Positions 17,889 through 26,901 are shown, counted from the first letter of the stretch. The stretch is DNA of 64,000 nt from Bog-473 sp963707835 (GCA_963707835.1 CAVPRI010000002.1:1488001-1552000); one strand, 5' to 3'. Notes: a model not told the origin generated them from the sequence alone. Translations and numbers: made by a program.

Positions 17889-18683
17889 TCAGGGCAGGAG
17901 GAGGGTGCCGAGGCGACGCCGCGTGATCACCACGCCGACCGCGGCCATGGCGATCAGGTACCCCACGTGCACCAGCAGGGTCCAGCTGAAGACGCCCAGG
18001 TCGGCGGCCCGCACGAGGACGACGCCCTGGTACAGCGGCGTGCAGCGCACGACTGCCTGCAGCCACCCGGGGTACACGCTCAACGGATAGAAGGTGGCAG
18101 AGAAGAGGAAGAGCGGGATGAAGGCCAGCGACACCATGTCGAAGTCCTGCCACGAGCGCATGTAGGTGGTCCCGGCCATGCCGGCCGACGCGAAGGCCAG
18201 GCTGATCAGCACCGCGGCCGGCCAGCAGAGCACGGCCCAGGGCGACACCACGTAGCCCAGCATGGCCATGATCCCGAGGAAGGCCGCCGAGTAGACCGCA
18301 CCGCGCAGCACGCACCAGGCGATCTCGCCCAGCGCCACGTCGTCGACGCCCAGGGGGGTCGAGAGCATGGCGTCATAGGTCTTGGCGATCTTGAGCTTGA
18401 AGAACACCTGGAAGGTGGCGTCGATGATGGCGCCGTTCATGGCCGATGCGGCCAGTAGGCCGGGCGCGACGTAGCTGGTGTAGGGGACCAGCGTGCCACC
18501 CACGTCGATCGGGCCGACCAGGGAGGCCAGTCCCACGCCGATGGAGAGGAGGTAGAAGAGCGGCTCGAAGAAACCCGAGAGGATGAAGACCCACGAGCGC
18601 CGGTAGACCAGGACGTTGCGCTCGAGAATGCGCGACGCACGGCCTCCTCCGAGGAGAGCGAACGGCGTGATCCGCGCCGTCAC
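17889..18683 (-). CDS. ABC-2 type transporter permease (second)
   Basis: 264-residue membrane protein with about six hydrophobic helices of the ABC-2/NodJ family. The N-terminus has RASRILERNVLVYRRSW followed by LSGFFEPLFYLLSIG. The amphipathic connecting segment YDAMLSTPLGVDDVALGEIAW is the ABC-2 coupling helix region. Start is GTG 18683. It follows the other permease by 46 bases and is the third gene of an ATPase-permease-permease operon. The likely role is export of a drug or lipid, as in DrrAB or NodIJ. Confidence 0.87.
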   Translation of the reverse strand: MTARITPFALLGGGRASRILERNVLVYRRSWVFILSGFFEPLFYLLSIGVGLASLVGPIDVGGTLVPYTSYVAPGLLAASAMNGAIIDATFQVFFKLKIAKTYDAMLSTPLGVDDVALGEIAWCVLRGAVYSAAFLGIMAMLGYVVSPWAVLCWPAAVLISLAFASAGMAGTTYMRSWQDFDMVSLAFIPLFLFSATFYPLSVYPGWLQAVVRCTPLYQGVVLVRAADLGVFSWTLLVHVGYLIAMAAVGVVITRRRLGTLLLP

Positions 18684-18729
18684 CCTGCCGGGCCTCCCCT
18701 CAGGCGGTCCCCCCTCCGGTGCCCCACCC

Positions 18730-19539
18730 TCAGACCGCCAGCCGTCGGATGAAGGTCGACCGGGCCGCCAGGTACCCCGCAGCGATCAGGGCCACCAGGT
18801 AGGCGACGTGGCCCAGATCCGCCCACCCGACCGTGCCGAGCGTCAGGTCGCGGCAGAGCGACACCCCGTGGAAGAGAGGTGTGACCACGGCGACCGCCTG
18901 CAGCCAGGACGGCAGCTGCGAGATGGGGAAGAAGGTGCCCGAGAAGAGGAACATGGGGACGATGGCGAACCGGTACAGCGTGGAGAAGGCCACGTCCTTG
19001 TCCTGGGTGGCGGCGAAGGCGGCCATGGGCACCGCGAAGGCCATCCCGGTGAGCACCGCGGCCGGCAGCGCCAGGAGGGCCCACGCCGAGAACACCACGC
19101 CGAACGCCGCCATCACGACCAGGTAGATGGAGACCACGATGGCCAGCCGGGTGGCGATCCAGACCATGTGCCCGAGCAACACGTCGTACACCCCGAGCGG
19201 GGTGGCCAGCTGGGCCAGGTAGGTCCGCATCCACTTGATCGCCGCCATCACCGGGTAGGTGGCGTCGTTGGTGCCGATCTGCATGCAGGCGCCGGCCAGC
19301 AGCCCCGGCGCCAGGTAGGCCACGTACGACACACCCTCGACTCCATGGGAATGGGCCTGGACCAGCGACCCCAGCGCGACCCCCATGGCGGCCAGGTACA
19401 GGACCGGGATCAAGAAGCTGGTGGCGATCGAGCTCCGCCACGTCCGCCGGTAGTGCGCCCCCCAGTACCGGGCGGCGCGCAGCCACATGGGTGTGGCGAA
19501 CCGTCGCGCCGGCCCGGCCGCGACCACGTCGGCCCCCAT
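18730..19539 (-). CDS. ABC-2 type transporter permease (first)
   Basis: 269 residues, the same fold as its downstream neighbour. Six hydrophobic segments are visible, with the conserved pair VSYVAYLAPGLLAGACMQIG and LATPLGVYDVLLGHMVW. The ATG overlaps the ATPase stop by one base (TGATG), so translation is coupled. Two different permeases probably form a heterodimeric channel. Confidence 0.88.
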   Translation of the reverse strand: MGADVVAAGPARRFATPMWLRAARYWGAHYRRTWRSSIATSFLIPVLYLAAMGVALGSLVQAHSHGVEGVSYVAYLAPGLLAGACMQIGTNDATYPVMAAIKWMRTYLAQLATPLGVYDVLLGHMVWIATRLAIVVSIYLVVMAAFGVVFSAWALLALPAAVLTGMAFAVPMAAFAATQDKDVAFSTLYRFAIVPMFLFSGTFFPISQLPSWLQAVAVVTPLFHGVSLCRDLTLGTVGWADLGHVAYLVALIAAGYLAARSTFIRRLAV

Positions 19540-20486
19540 CAGTCGACCAGGGTGCGCCCGGTCAGGCGGAGGAACACGTCCTCGAGCGTCGAGCGCCGGA
19601 CCAGCGTGCTCTGGGCCACGTGGCCCATCCGCGCCACGGCGGCCAGCGCCGCGTCGCCGTCATCGGTGTACAAGAGGATCCGGTCGGGCAGCACCTCGAC
19701 GCGCTCGGCCAGCGAGGCCAGCTCGGGGGCCATCTCCTCGTGCCGGCCCGGCTCGAACCGCAGCTCGACGACCTCGCGGGTGGAGAACGCCTCGATCAGC
19801 TGGGCCGGCGAGCCCTCGGCGGCGAAGCGGCCCTTGTCCATCACCACCAGCCGGTCGCAGAGCTGCTCCGCCTCGTCCATGTAGTGGGTGGTGATGACCA
19901 GGGTCACCCCGTCCTGCTTCAGGCGGTAGAGCCGGTCCCACAGCAGATGGCGGGCCTGGGGGTCCAGCCCGGTCGTGGGCTCGTCGAGGATGAGCAGGTC
20001 GGGCTCGGAGATCAGGGCGCGGGCGATGGTCAGGCGGCGCTTCATCCCTCCCGAGAGCGGCTCCACCCGGTCGTTGGCGCGCTCGGTGAGCTGGGCGAAC
20101 TCGAGCAGCCGCTCGGCCCGCTGGCGGATCACGGGTTTGGGCAGGTCGAAGTAACGGCCGTAGATGACCAGGTTGTCGAGGACCGTGAGCTCCAGGTCGA
20201 GTGAGTCCTCCTGGGGCACCAGACCCATGCGGGCCCGGATCCGGGGGCCGTCGGTGGCCGGGTCCATCCCCAACACCCGGAGCGTCCCGCCGCTCACGGG
20301 GCTGATGCACGAGATCATCCGCATGGTCGAGGTCTTGCCGGCCCCATTGGGCCCGAGGAACCCGAAGGACTCGCCCTTGGCGATGCTGAAGTCGACCCGG
20401 TCGACGGCCGTGAAATCGCCGAAGCGCTTGAGGAGACCGCGCGCCTCCACCAGGGGCGTCGTGGCCGGACCGGGACATGACGCCAT
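19539..20486 (-). CDS. ABC transporter ATP-binding protein (DrrA/NodI-like)
   Basis: 315-residue ATPase subunit. Walker A FLGPNGAGKTSTMRM, Q-loop GLVPQEDSLDLELTV, signature EPLSGGMKRRLTIARAL, Walker B DLLILDEPTTGLDP and switch His in ITTHYMDEAEQLCDRL are all present. The EAEQLCDR segment and C-terminal domain are as in DrrA and NodI exporters. The ATG at 20486 fits the family start. A longer open frame upstream to 21044 lies over the neighbouring membrane-protein gene and is discarded. Confidence 0.92.
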   Translation of the reverse strand: MASCPGPATTPLVEARGLLKRFGDFTAVDRVDFSIAKGESFGFLGPNGAGKTSTMRMISCISPVSGGTLRVLGMDPATDGPRIRARMGLVPQEDSLDLELTVLDNLVIYGRYFDLPKPVIRQRAERLLEFAQLTERANDRVEPLSGGMKRRLTIARALISEPDLLILDEPTTGLDPQARHLLWDRLYRLKQDGVTLVITTHYMDEAEQLCDRLVVMDKGRFAAEGSPAQLIEAFSTREVVELRFEPGRHEEMAPELASLAERVEVLPDRILLYTDDGDAALAAVARMGHVAQSTLVRRSTLEDVFLRLTGRTLVD

Positions 20487-20527
20487 CGCACGCGAACGAT
20501 AGCGGCGACCGCTCCGGCGCCGGACGG

Positions 20528-21163
20528 TCACCTCCGCCCGGCGCGGTCCGGCTCGCGTCGGCGTCCGCGCTCGCGGCGCGACCGGAAGCGCGGGCCCAGC
20601 CTGCCGCCGACCAGGACCACCTCGGCACCGGCGACGAGGACGATGAACGTCGGGAACGCCGCGGCCACGTAGGTCCAGTGGGTGATGGTCAGCAGCACGA
20701 TCCCCATGCTCACCACGGCCCCCAGGTAGGTGTGGACCGTCTCGCTCTCGGGATGGGTCCAGCTCTTGTGGAGCGTGGGCAGCCCGGCCAGGAAGTCGGC
20801 CACGATCGCCGCCGTGATGGCCAGCGCTCCGCTTCGTGTGGCCAGCCACACCACCGTGCCCGCGATCGACATGGCGCCGCAGGCGTAATCGATCCGGCGG
20901 ATCCCCCACACCGCGGAGCGGTTGTGGAACGACGCCACAAACACCAGGAGCGGCATGAACCCCAGCATGAAGGTGGGCAGCGTCCGCACGCCCACCCCGT
21001 CGTGCAGCTCGACGGCGGCCGCCAGCAAGGGGGCGGCGGCCCACAGCAGCCAGGTGACCCGGTGCGGCTGGGTGGTGCCCCGCAGCGTGTCACGCAGGTA
21101 CACCACCGTCCCCAGGGCACCGATCACCGTCCCCACGTAGATCCAGCCGACGCTGATCACCAC
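20528..21163 (-). CDS. Uncharacterised multi-pass membrane protein
   Basis: 211 residues with about seven hydrophobic segments and a strongly basic C-terminal tail (RFRSRRERGRRREPDRAGRR). The first segments contain VGWIYVGTVIGALGTVVYLRD and TQPHRVTWLLWAAAP. The P-R-T-W pattern resembles PQ-loop/SWEET-like proteins, but I am not confident of that. It lies 41 bases before the ABC ATPase on the same strand and may be the first gene of that operon. Start GTG at 21163. Confidence 0.6.
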   Translation of the reverse strand: MVISVGWIYVGTVIGALGTVVYLRDTLRGTTQPHRVTWLLWAAAPLLAAAVELHDGVGVRTLPTFMLGFMPLLVFVASFHNRSAVWGIRRIDYACGAMSIAGTVVWLATRSGALAITAAIVADFLAGLPTLHKSWTHPESETVHTYLGAVVSMGIVLLTITHWTYVAAAFPTFIVLVAGAEVVLVGGRLGPRFRSRRERGRRREPDRAGRR

Positions 21164-21800
21164 TGCCAGTCTGCTGTTCGGGGAAACGCGCCGGGCGCGG
21201 GCCTGCTCACCCCACCGTTTCTCCCGGCGTGGAGGCCCACGACTTCGCCTTCGACTGAGATCCCCGGGTCCGGTGTCTTTGCCTATGAGCGTTCCTTGAG
21301 GTCACGAGCCTTTTTCGGAATACCTTCACAATTCCCCGTCAACCTTTGATGGAAAACACGCCCCCCACCTGGGGTTTCGTGAATGACATCACAAGCTTTT
21401 CCAGACGAGTACCAGCTCACACGGGGATTGATCCCTGACTGCAAGGCGCTCCCCCGCCCCTGCTACATTGCAGATCGCCAAAGCCCAGCGGGTTCATTCC
21501 GACACATGACGTGAGCGACTGCTCCAAGAGGTCGGGAAATCACATCGAGCCCCGCTGACGAGCCAAAAACGAAACACTCTCCCGTCGCGCCTGTTGGAAG
21601 GTCCGACCGGGGGCCAGGAAGCGAGAACGACACCAAGGATCACGCAAGGGGCTGTACACAACCGGCCGCACACCCTGCGGCGACGAGCCAGAACGGACGA
21701 TGCCTCCCTGCTCTCCGTTCGGGGCGCGAATGCAAAGGCCGGAGCCCGCCCACACCGAGCAGAGCCTGGCGCGCAGACGCGCCCGACGAAGGGAGGTGCC
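21164..21800. other. Gene-free leader before the Rpf-like gene
   Basis: 637 bases with no credible protein on either strand, and lower GC in 21260-21480. TACATT at 21464-21469 could be a -10 for the rightward gene, giving a leader of about 325 bases. I looked for the conserved blocks of the c-di-AMP (ydaO) riboswitch that often precedes actinobacterial rpf genes and did not find them. Confidence 0.45.
21768..21783 (+). promoter_or_regulatory. Hairpin just before the Rpf-like ribosome site
   Basis: GGCGCGCAGACGCGCC can form a 6-base-pair GC stem with a CAGA loop, seven bases before the GGGAGG ribosome site. It could influence translation. Confidence 0.35.
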
Positions 21801-22451
21801 GTGCGGATCCGCATTGCACTCGCGACGGCGGTGGCCGTCATTCTCACACCGACAGTACTTTTCGCGTTTCTCAGCAGTTCCCCGAGCGGGGCCGTTACCG
21901 GGCACCGCAACTCCGCCGTGTCCCAGCACCGCACGGTGGCCCGGCTGCACCTCAAGCTGACCTCCTACGACCGGGCGGTGAAGACCGACGAGGTGCAGCA
22001 GAGACAGACCCTGGCCACCTTCCTGACCGACCAGGCATTCAAGAACGCGGTCGAGGTGCAGCAGGTGCACGCGTTCCTGGCCATGGTGGCCTACCTGAAC
22101 GCGCAGGCGCAGGCCCGGCAGCAAGCCGCCGCCGCGCAGGCGGTAGCGCAGGCCGCGACGACGCATGCCGCGATCCCGGCCGCCACGTCGGCACCGCCCG
22201 CTGCTGCCTCCGACGCCACCAGCACGGCCACGGCCGACTGGGCGTGCATCCGCCAGCACGAGTCCGGCGGCAACTACGGCGAGGGAGGTGGGGGCGCCTA
22301 CCAATTCGAATTCGGAACCTGGAACTCGCTGACCGGACTCCCCGCACCGGCCGAGGACTACCCGGCGGCGACGCAGGACGCCGCCGCCCTCAGGCTCTAC
22401 GCCGAACGGGGCTTCGAGCCCTGGACGACCCGCTGGGTCTGCGGCCTGTGA
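21801..22451 (+). CDS. Secreted Rpf-like transglycosylase
   Basis: 216 residues. The N-terminus is a signal peptide or anchor (RIRIALATAVAVILTPTVLFAF). It is followed by a helical linker rich in Gln and Ala (about residues 45-140). The C-terminal 70 residues form the resuscitation-promoting-factor domain: WACIRQHESGGNY with the catalytic Glu, then GGGAYQFEFGTWNSLTG and ERGFEPWTTRWVCGL with the paired Cys. It cleaves peptidoglycan to allow growth or resuscitation. GTG 21801 has GGGAGG five bases upstream. Confidence 0.9.
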   Translation: MRIRIALATAVAVILTPTVLFAFLSSSPSGAVTGHRNSAVSQHRTVARLHLKLTSYDRAVKTDEVQQRQTLATFLTDQAFKNAVEVQQVHAFLAMVAYLNAQAQARQQAAAAQAVAQAATTHAAIPAATSAPPAAASDATSTATADWACIRQHESGGNYGEGGGGAYQFEFGTWNSLTGLPAPAEDYPAATQDAAALRLYAERGFEPWTTRWVCGL

Positions 22452-22486
22452 CCGCCTGACCCACCGCCGGTGACCGTCTGATCCGG

Positions 22487-22500
22487 GAGCCTCGGGGCTC
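22487..22500. terminator. Possible bidirectional terminator hairpin
   Basis: GAGCC-TCGG-GGCTC, a 5-base-pair stem with a TCGG loop between the convergent Rpf-like gene and the KdpD N-terminal gene. Short and without a clear T tract. Confidence 0.3.
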
Positions 22501-23654
22501 TACCCGTCGTCCTCCGCGGCGGGACGGCCGGCGGCTTCGTCCCGGCGGGCGATCACGTGCAGGTCGATGTCGTGCTCGGACGTGAGCCGCAGGATCTGCT
22601 GGACCACCGACCCGCGCGTCACCGACTGCCAACGCGTGAGCCGTGACGTGCCGATGATGATCTGGGTGATCTGCTGCTCGAGCGCGGCGGCGAAGAGCGT
22701 CTTGGCCACGTCGTCGCCCTGCACTGTCTGCCAGGTCCCCCCCACGGCGATCACCAGCTCCTGGAGGTCGCGCAGGTGCTCCGACCCCGAGCGAGACGGC
22801 TCCGAGTCGGAAGCGACCACGTGGATGGCCACCAGGGGGGCCTTGACCCGGGCCGCGATGCGCGCGGCACGTCGGATCACCGCAGCGTTCCCCGGTGCGC
22901 CGGTCACGGCGACCATGATCCGCTCGTTCGTCTCCCACACCTCGCCTGCCGCCCCCTTGGAGCGCAGGTACTCGAGGAGCTCCTCCTCGGTCTCGTCGGC
23001 CACGAAGCGCAGCGCGAGCTCCCGCAACGCCACCAGGTTCTCGGCGCGGAAGAAGCCGTTGAGCGCGGCGGGCACCTTGTGGGCGGGATAGATGTTCCCG
23101 TGCAGCATGCGGCGGCGCAGCTGGTCCGCCGACGAGTCGATGAGCTCGATCTGATCGGCTCGCCGGACCACCCAGTCCGGGACCCGCTCGCGCACCCCCA
23201 CGCCAGTGATCCGCTCGACGGCGTCGGCGAGCGACTCGATGTGCTGGACGTTGACCGTGGAGATCACGGCGATGCCGGCCTCGAGGATCTCGAGCACGTC
23301 CTCCCAGCGCTTCTCGTGCCGGCCCGAGCCGGGCACGTTGGTGTGGGCCAGCTCGTCGACCAGGACCACCTCGGGCCGCCGGGCCAGCACGGCATCGAGA
23401 TCCATCTCCTTCCACTCGGCGTTGCGGTAGCCGACCGTCCGGCGCTCGATGACGGGGAGGTCCCGGATCTGCTCCTCGGTGTAGGGGCGGCCGTGGGTCT
23501 CGACGAACCCGACCACCACGTCGGCGCCGCGCTGGAAGCGGCGCCAGCCCTCGTCGAGCATGGCGCAGGTCTTGCCGACTCCGGCCGCCGCGCCGACGTA
23601 GACGCGGAACCGTCCCGTGGGCCGGACGCCCTCCTCCTCACCCGTCGTGCTCAT
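22500..23654 (-). CDS. kdpD: KdpD N-terminal sensor half (KdpD + USP domains, no kinase)
   Basis: 384 residues corresponding only to the cytosolic N-terminal half of KdpD. The KdpD domain comes first, with P-loop VYVGAAAGVGKTCAMLDEG, FVETHGRPYTEE and Walker B VVLVDELAHTNVPG. A universal-stress-protein domain follows from about residue 245 (IMVAVTGAPGNAAVIRRAARIA). The protein stops there; the membrane and histidine-kinase half is encoded divergently at 23744. In full-length KdpD this half tunes kinase/phosphatase balance, and in some species the USP domain binds c-di-AMP. ATG at 23654. Confidence 0.92.
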   Translation of the reverse strand: MSTTGEEEGVRPTGRFRVYVGAAAGVGKTCAMLDEGWRRFQRGADVVVGFVETHGRPYTEEQIRDLPVIERRTVGYRNAEWKEMDLDAVLARRPEVVLVDELAHTNVPGSGRHEKRWEDVLEILEAGIAVISTVNVQHIESLADAVERITGVGVRERVPDWVVRRADQIELIDSSADQLRRRMLHGNIYPAHKVPAALNGFFRAENLVALRELALRFVADETEEELLEYLRSKGAAGEVWETNERIMVAVTGAPGNAAVIRRAARIAARVKAPLVAIHVVASDSEPSRSGSEHLRDLQELVIAVGGTWQTVQGDDVAKTLFAAALEQQITQIIIGTSRLTRWQSVTRGSVVQQILRLTSEHDIDLHVIARRDEAAGRPAAEDDG

Positions 23655-23743
23655 CTGGCCTCGGTTCGTCGGTGCTCGGGCTCCCTCATCCGGTCCCTCC
23701 GTCGGTACACTCGTCCCCCGGCGACACCGACGAACGGGAACCT

Positions 23744-25273
23744 GTGACAGACGAGGTGCGAGGCAGGCTGGGTACCAGGCGAACGTACCAGCGCACCGCA
23801 GCGGGCATCGTCCTCATGCTGATCGCGCTGGCGGCGGCGCTGGCCGTCCTCCTGCCCTTCCGGGCCCACCTGAGCCTGGCCATCCCCGCGCTCGTCTTCG
23901 TCCTTCCGGCCCTGGTGGGCGTCATGGTGGGCGGCTTCGTCCCCGGCGCCGTCGGGGCCCTGGCCGGCTTCCTCGCCTACGACATCTTCTTCCTGCCCCC
24001 CTACGGCACGTTGACGGTGCGCTCGCCCCAGCACTGGATCGCCCTGGTGGTCTATGTGGTCGTCGTCCTGGTCCTGGCCCAGGTGGTCGCCCAGCTGCGC
24101 TGGGCCCGCGAGGAGGCCCTGCGTCTGTCCGGCGAGACGCGCCTGCTCTACGACCTCTCGCAGGCGCTGATCGGCGACCTGACGCTCGGCCAGCTGCTCT
24201 CGCACATCGTGACCGCGGTCCAAGAAGCGTGGACACCGCGCTGGACCGCCCTCCTCATGCCCGACGACGGACCCCACACCCACCTGCGCGTGTGTGCGAC
24301 CGCCGGGAGCCCGCTCGGCGAGGACGAGACGGTGTCGCTGACCGGAGGGGGGAGGACGACGGCGTTGGTGCCGGGCGGCAGCGAGCACGCGACCCGGACC
24401 TCGCTGGCGCTGGTCGCGGGCAACCGCCCCATCGGGATGCTGGTCCTCGACGACGTCCGTCTCGACGAGGCCGACCGCCGCGTGCTCGACACCTTCGCCA
24501 ACCAGGCGGCGCTGGCGGTCGACGGGGCGCTGCTGCGCGACGAGGCACTGCGCGCCCGGCTGCTCGAGGAGATCGACCGCTGGCGGAGCGCCATGATGGG
24601 CGCGGCCTCGCACGACCTGCGCACCCCCCTGGCCTCCATCAAGACCGCCGTGTCGAGCCTGCGCCGGGCCGACGTGCCGCTCAGCCCCGACGACCGCGGC
24701 GAGCTCCTGGAGCTGATCGAGCGGCAGAGCGACCGCCTGGCCCGGCTGGTGGCCAACCTGCTGGACATGACCCGGATCGAGGCCGGGGCCCTCGAGGTCC
24801 GCCCGGCTCCGGTGGCGCTCGGAGAGCTGGTCGACCACGCACTCCGCTCCCTCGGGGGCATCGTGAGCCCTGCGCAGGTCGAGGTGGACGCCCCGCCGGA
24901 CCTGCCCCTGCTGCAGATCGACCACGTCCTGGTGGGCCAGGTGCTGGCCAACCTGCTCGAGAACGCCGAGCGACTCTCCCCGCGTGGCTCCCGCATCACC
25001 GTGGCGGCGCGGGTGGCGCCGGGGTCCGCCTCGACCATGGCGGAGCTCTCCGTGGCCGACCAGGGCCCGGGGATCGCGCGCGAGGACCGCGAGCGGGTCT
25101 TCGAGATGTTCAGCCAGAACGGGGGCGGCGGGCGCGCCGGTCTCGGCCTGGCCATCGCCAAGGCGTTCGTGGAGGCGCACGGCGGTCTCATCTGGATCGA
25201 CCCGGACGTGGAGAGGGGCGCTCGCCTCGTCTTCACGGTTCCGTGCGCGGCTGCGCTCGCCGCCCGGACCTGA
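23744..25273 (+). CDS. kdpD: KdpD C-terminal half: DUF4118-GAF histidine kinase
   Basis: 509 residues. Four hydrophobic helices of the DUF4118 membrane module come first (IVLMLIALAAALAVLLPF to IALVVYVVVVLVLAQVV), then a GAF-like domain (about 130-270). HisKA follows with the phospho-acceptor in MMGAASHDLRTPLASIKTAV, and HATPase has LANLLENAERLSP, DQGPGIAREDRERVFEMF and GLGLAIAKAF. This matches the second half of KdpD. The GTG at 23744 is chosen over an upstream in-frame start at 23672 because the N-terminal extension is unlike the family. Its stop is 12 bases before kdpE, so sensor half and regulator are one operon; the N-terminal half is on the other strand, 89 bases away. Confidence 0.9.
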   Translation: MTDEVRGRLGTRRTYQRTAAGIVLMLIALAAALAVLLPFRAHLSLAIPALVFVLPALVGVMVGGFVPGAVGALAGFLAYDIFFLPPYGTLTVRSPQHWIALVVYVVVVLVLAQVVAQLRWAREEALRLSGETRLLYDLSQALIGDLTLGQLLSHIVTAVQEAWTPRWTALLMPDDGPHTHLRVCATAGSPLGEDETVSLTGGGRTTALVPGGSEHATRTSLALVAGNRPIGMLVLDDVRLDEADRRVLDTFANQAALAVDGALLRDEALRARLLEEIDRWRSAMMGAASHDLRTPLASIKTAVSSLRRADVPLSPDDRGELLELIERQSDRLARLVANLLDMTRIEAGALEVRPAPVALGELVDHALRSLGGIVSPAQVEVDAPPDLPLLQIDHVLVGQVLANLLENAERLSPRGSRITVAARVAPGSASTMAELSVADQGPGIAREDRERVFEMFSQNGGGGRAGLGLAIAKAFVEAHGGLIWIDPDVERGARLVFTVPCAAALAART

Positions 25274-25285
25274 GGTGGTGACGGC

Positions 25286-25994
25286 ATGAGCAAGGTGCTG
25301 GTGGTCGACGACGATCCGGCCCTCCTCAAGGCGCTGCGCATCGGGCTCGCCGCCCGCGGTGACGAGGTGGTCGTGGCCCACAGCGGTGCCGAAGCCGTGC
25401 AGCAGGTGGCGCTGTCCCGGCCGGATCTGGTCATCCTCGACCTGGGCCTGCCCGACTTCGACGGGGTCGAGGTCTGCCGTCGGGTCCGCACGTTCTCCGA
25501 GGTGCCCATCCTGGTCCTGTCCGCCTACGGCGACGAGCGTCGCAAGGTCGAGGCGCTCGACAGCGGGGCCGACGACTTCGTCACCAAGCCCTTCGGAATG
25601 GCCGAGCTCGAGGCGCGCCTGCGGGTGGCCCTGCGCCACGCACGTGCCACGACAGGGGGCGCTCCGGAGGAGTCGGCCCTGAGTGTCGGCGAGCTGGAGG
25701 TCGACCTGGTCCACCACATGGCCACCCGGCGCGGCGAGCCGTTGGCGCTCACCGCCAAGGAGTTCGAGCTGCTGGCCTACCTGGTTCGCCACGCCGGCAA
25801 GGTCTGCACCCATCACATGATCCTCAAGGACGTCTGGGGTCCGGGTTACGGCGTCGAGTCGAACTACGTGCGCGTGCTACACCCACCGCCTGCGCAAGAA
25901 GCTCGGCGACGACGACGGGCAGCTGCTGCGCACCGTGCCGGGCATCGGCTATCAGCTCGTCGCCGAGCCGGGTCATCCGTCGGGGAACGAGTAG
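25286..25994 (+). CDS. kdpE: KdpE response regulator (one frameshift)
   Basis: OmpR-family DNA-binding regulator of kdp. The receiver domain has VLVVDDDPALLKAL, phospho-acceptor Asp in LVILDLGLPDFDG, VLSAYGDE and FVTKPFG. The winged-helix effector has PLALTAKEFELLAYLVRHAG. The frame breaks at about 25879: ESNYVRV continues one base off as YTHRLRKKLGDDDGQLL and PGIGYQLVAEPG, so one base is extra. Taken without the break the gene ends at 25994 at normal length. Its end overlaps the end of the convergent OB-fold gene by 22 bases. Confidence 0.9.
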
Positions 25995-26242
25995 AGCGGG
26001 TTCAGCATCACCATCGCTCCGCGCCCTGAGGCCGGCGTCCCCTCGGCGATCACCCGGCGGCCCGGCACCAAGCCGGGGATCGACCGCCGGCCGACGAACC
26101 GCAGCACCACGCTCCCGGTCCCGTCGGTGATCTCGGCATCGGTGCGTACCCATGGGCGCTCGACCGTGACGACGGTGACCACCTCGCCCTCGACCGTGCA
26201 CCGGCGGCCCGAGGCGAGCGACCCCATGGTCGTCGGGTTCAC
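25973..26242 (-). CDS. Small OB-fold nucleic-acid-binding-type protein
   Basis: 89 residues covering one OB fold: CTVEGEVVTVVTVERPW, then AEITDGTGSVVLRFVGRRSIPGL, PGRRVIAEGTPASGRG and MLNPLYSF. This matches the small actinobacterial OB-fold proteins related to the RecG wedge that, as I recall, sit beside Trk potassium genes in mycobacteria. GTG 26242 overlaps the kdpC stop in a GTGA arrangement, so it is translationally coupled to kdpC; ATG 26227 is the alternative. Linkage to a second, unrelated potassium system suggests a shared role, but none is established. Confidence 0.78.
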   Translation of the reverse strand: MNPTTMGSLASGRRCTVEGEVVTVVTVERPWVRTDAEITDGTGSVVLRFVGRRSIPGLVPGRRVIAEGTPASGRGAMVMLNPLYSFPDG

Positions 26243-26888
26243 GCCCGCAGCTTGGCCAGCGCCTCGTTGAGTTGCAGCACGTTCACGTAGGGCGAGCCCA
26301 GGAAGCCCAACTGCATGCCCTGGGTCTGCTGGTCGATGAGGCGCTGGAGGGTGGCCCGTGACAGACCGGTGGCCCGCGAGACCATCGGGATCTCCGCCCG
26401 TGCGTCCTGCGGCGTGATGTCGGGATCGATGCCGCTGCCCGAGGTGGTCACCAGGTCGGGCGTGGGGTTTACTCCGCGCGCCTTCCAGTAGGCGACCAGC
26501 TGTTGGGTGTTCTGCAACAAGGTCTTCGAGCGGGGGCCGAGGTTGGTCGTCGCGGACTCCCCAGCGTTCAGGACCCCGCGCTTGCCGGGGACGTTGTTGG
26601 CCTCCAGCGGGTTGTCCCCCCAGCGGCGGCCGGACTCGCCGACCCGGCATAGGGCCCCAGATTGTCGGGGCGTCCTTGGAACACACAGCTGCCCAACCGA
26701 TGACCAGGGCAGCGCGTCTGCGACCAGTCCTGGCCGATGAGCCTCGACCCGTTCGCCGTGATGGAGCCGTCTGCCTGGCCCCGGAAGAAGGCCTGAGCGA
26801 CCCCGGTGCCGGCGAAGGCGTACAGGAAGCCGAAGAAGACCGTGAAGACGACGACGGCCACGATGGAGCGACGGAGGTGGGTGATCAT
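26239..26888 (-). CDS. kdpC: KdpC, potassium-transporting ATPase subunit C (one frameshift)
   Basis: Single-pass accessory subunit of the KdpFABC pump. The membrane anchor is at residues 6-30 (RRSIVAVVVFTVFFGFLYAF). FFRGQADGSI and RLIGQDW follow, then FQGRPDNLGPYAG. At about 26640 the frame slips by one base and continues GESGRRWGDNPLEANN, NLGPRSKTLLQ, DLVTTSGSGIDPDITPQDA and QLGFLGSPYVNVLQLNEAL, all KdpC signatures. Joined length is about 216 residues. It starts 13 bases after the kdpB stop. Confidence 0.88.
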
Positions 26889-26901
26889 GTGAGGCTCGCT
26901 A

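Noticed and set aside
19539..21044. A 501-codon version of the ABC ATPase
   Set aside because: Its first 185 codons overlap the membrane protein gene on the same strand and lack any similarity; the family start is at 20486.
21470..21800. c-di-AMP (ydaO) riboswitch
   Set aside because: The conserved core blocks expected for the motif are not found on the plus strand, although the downstream gene is of the right kind.
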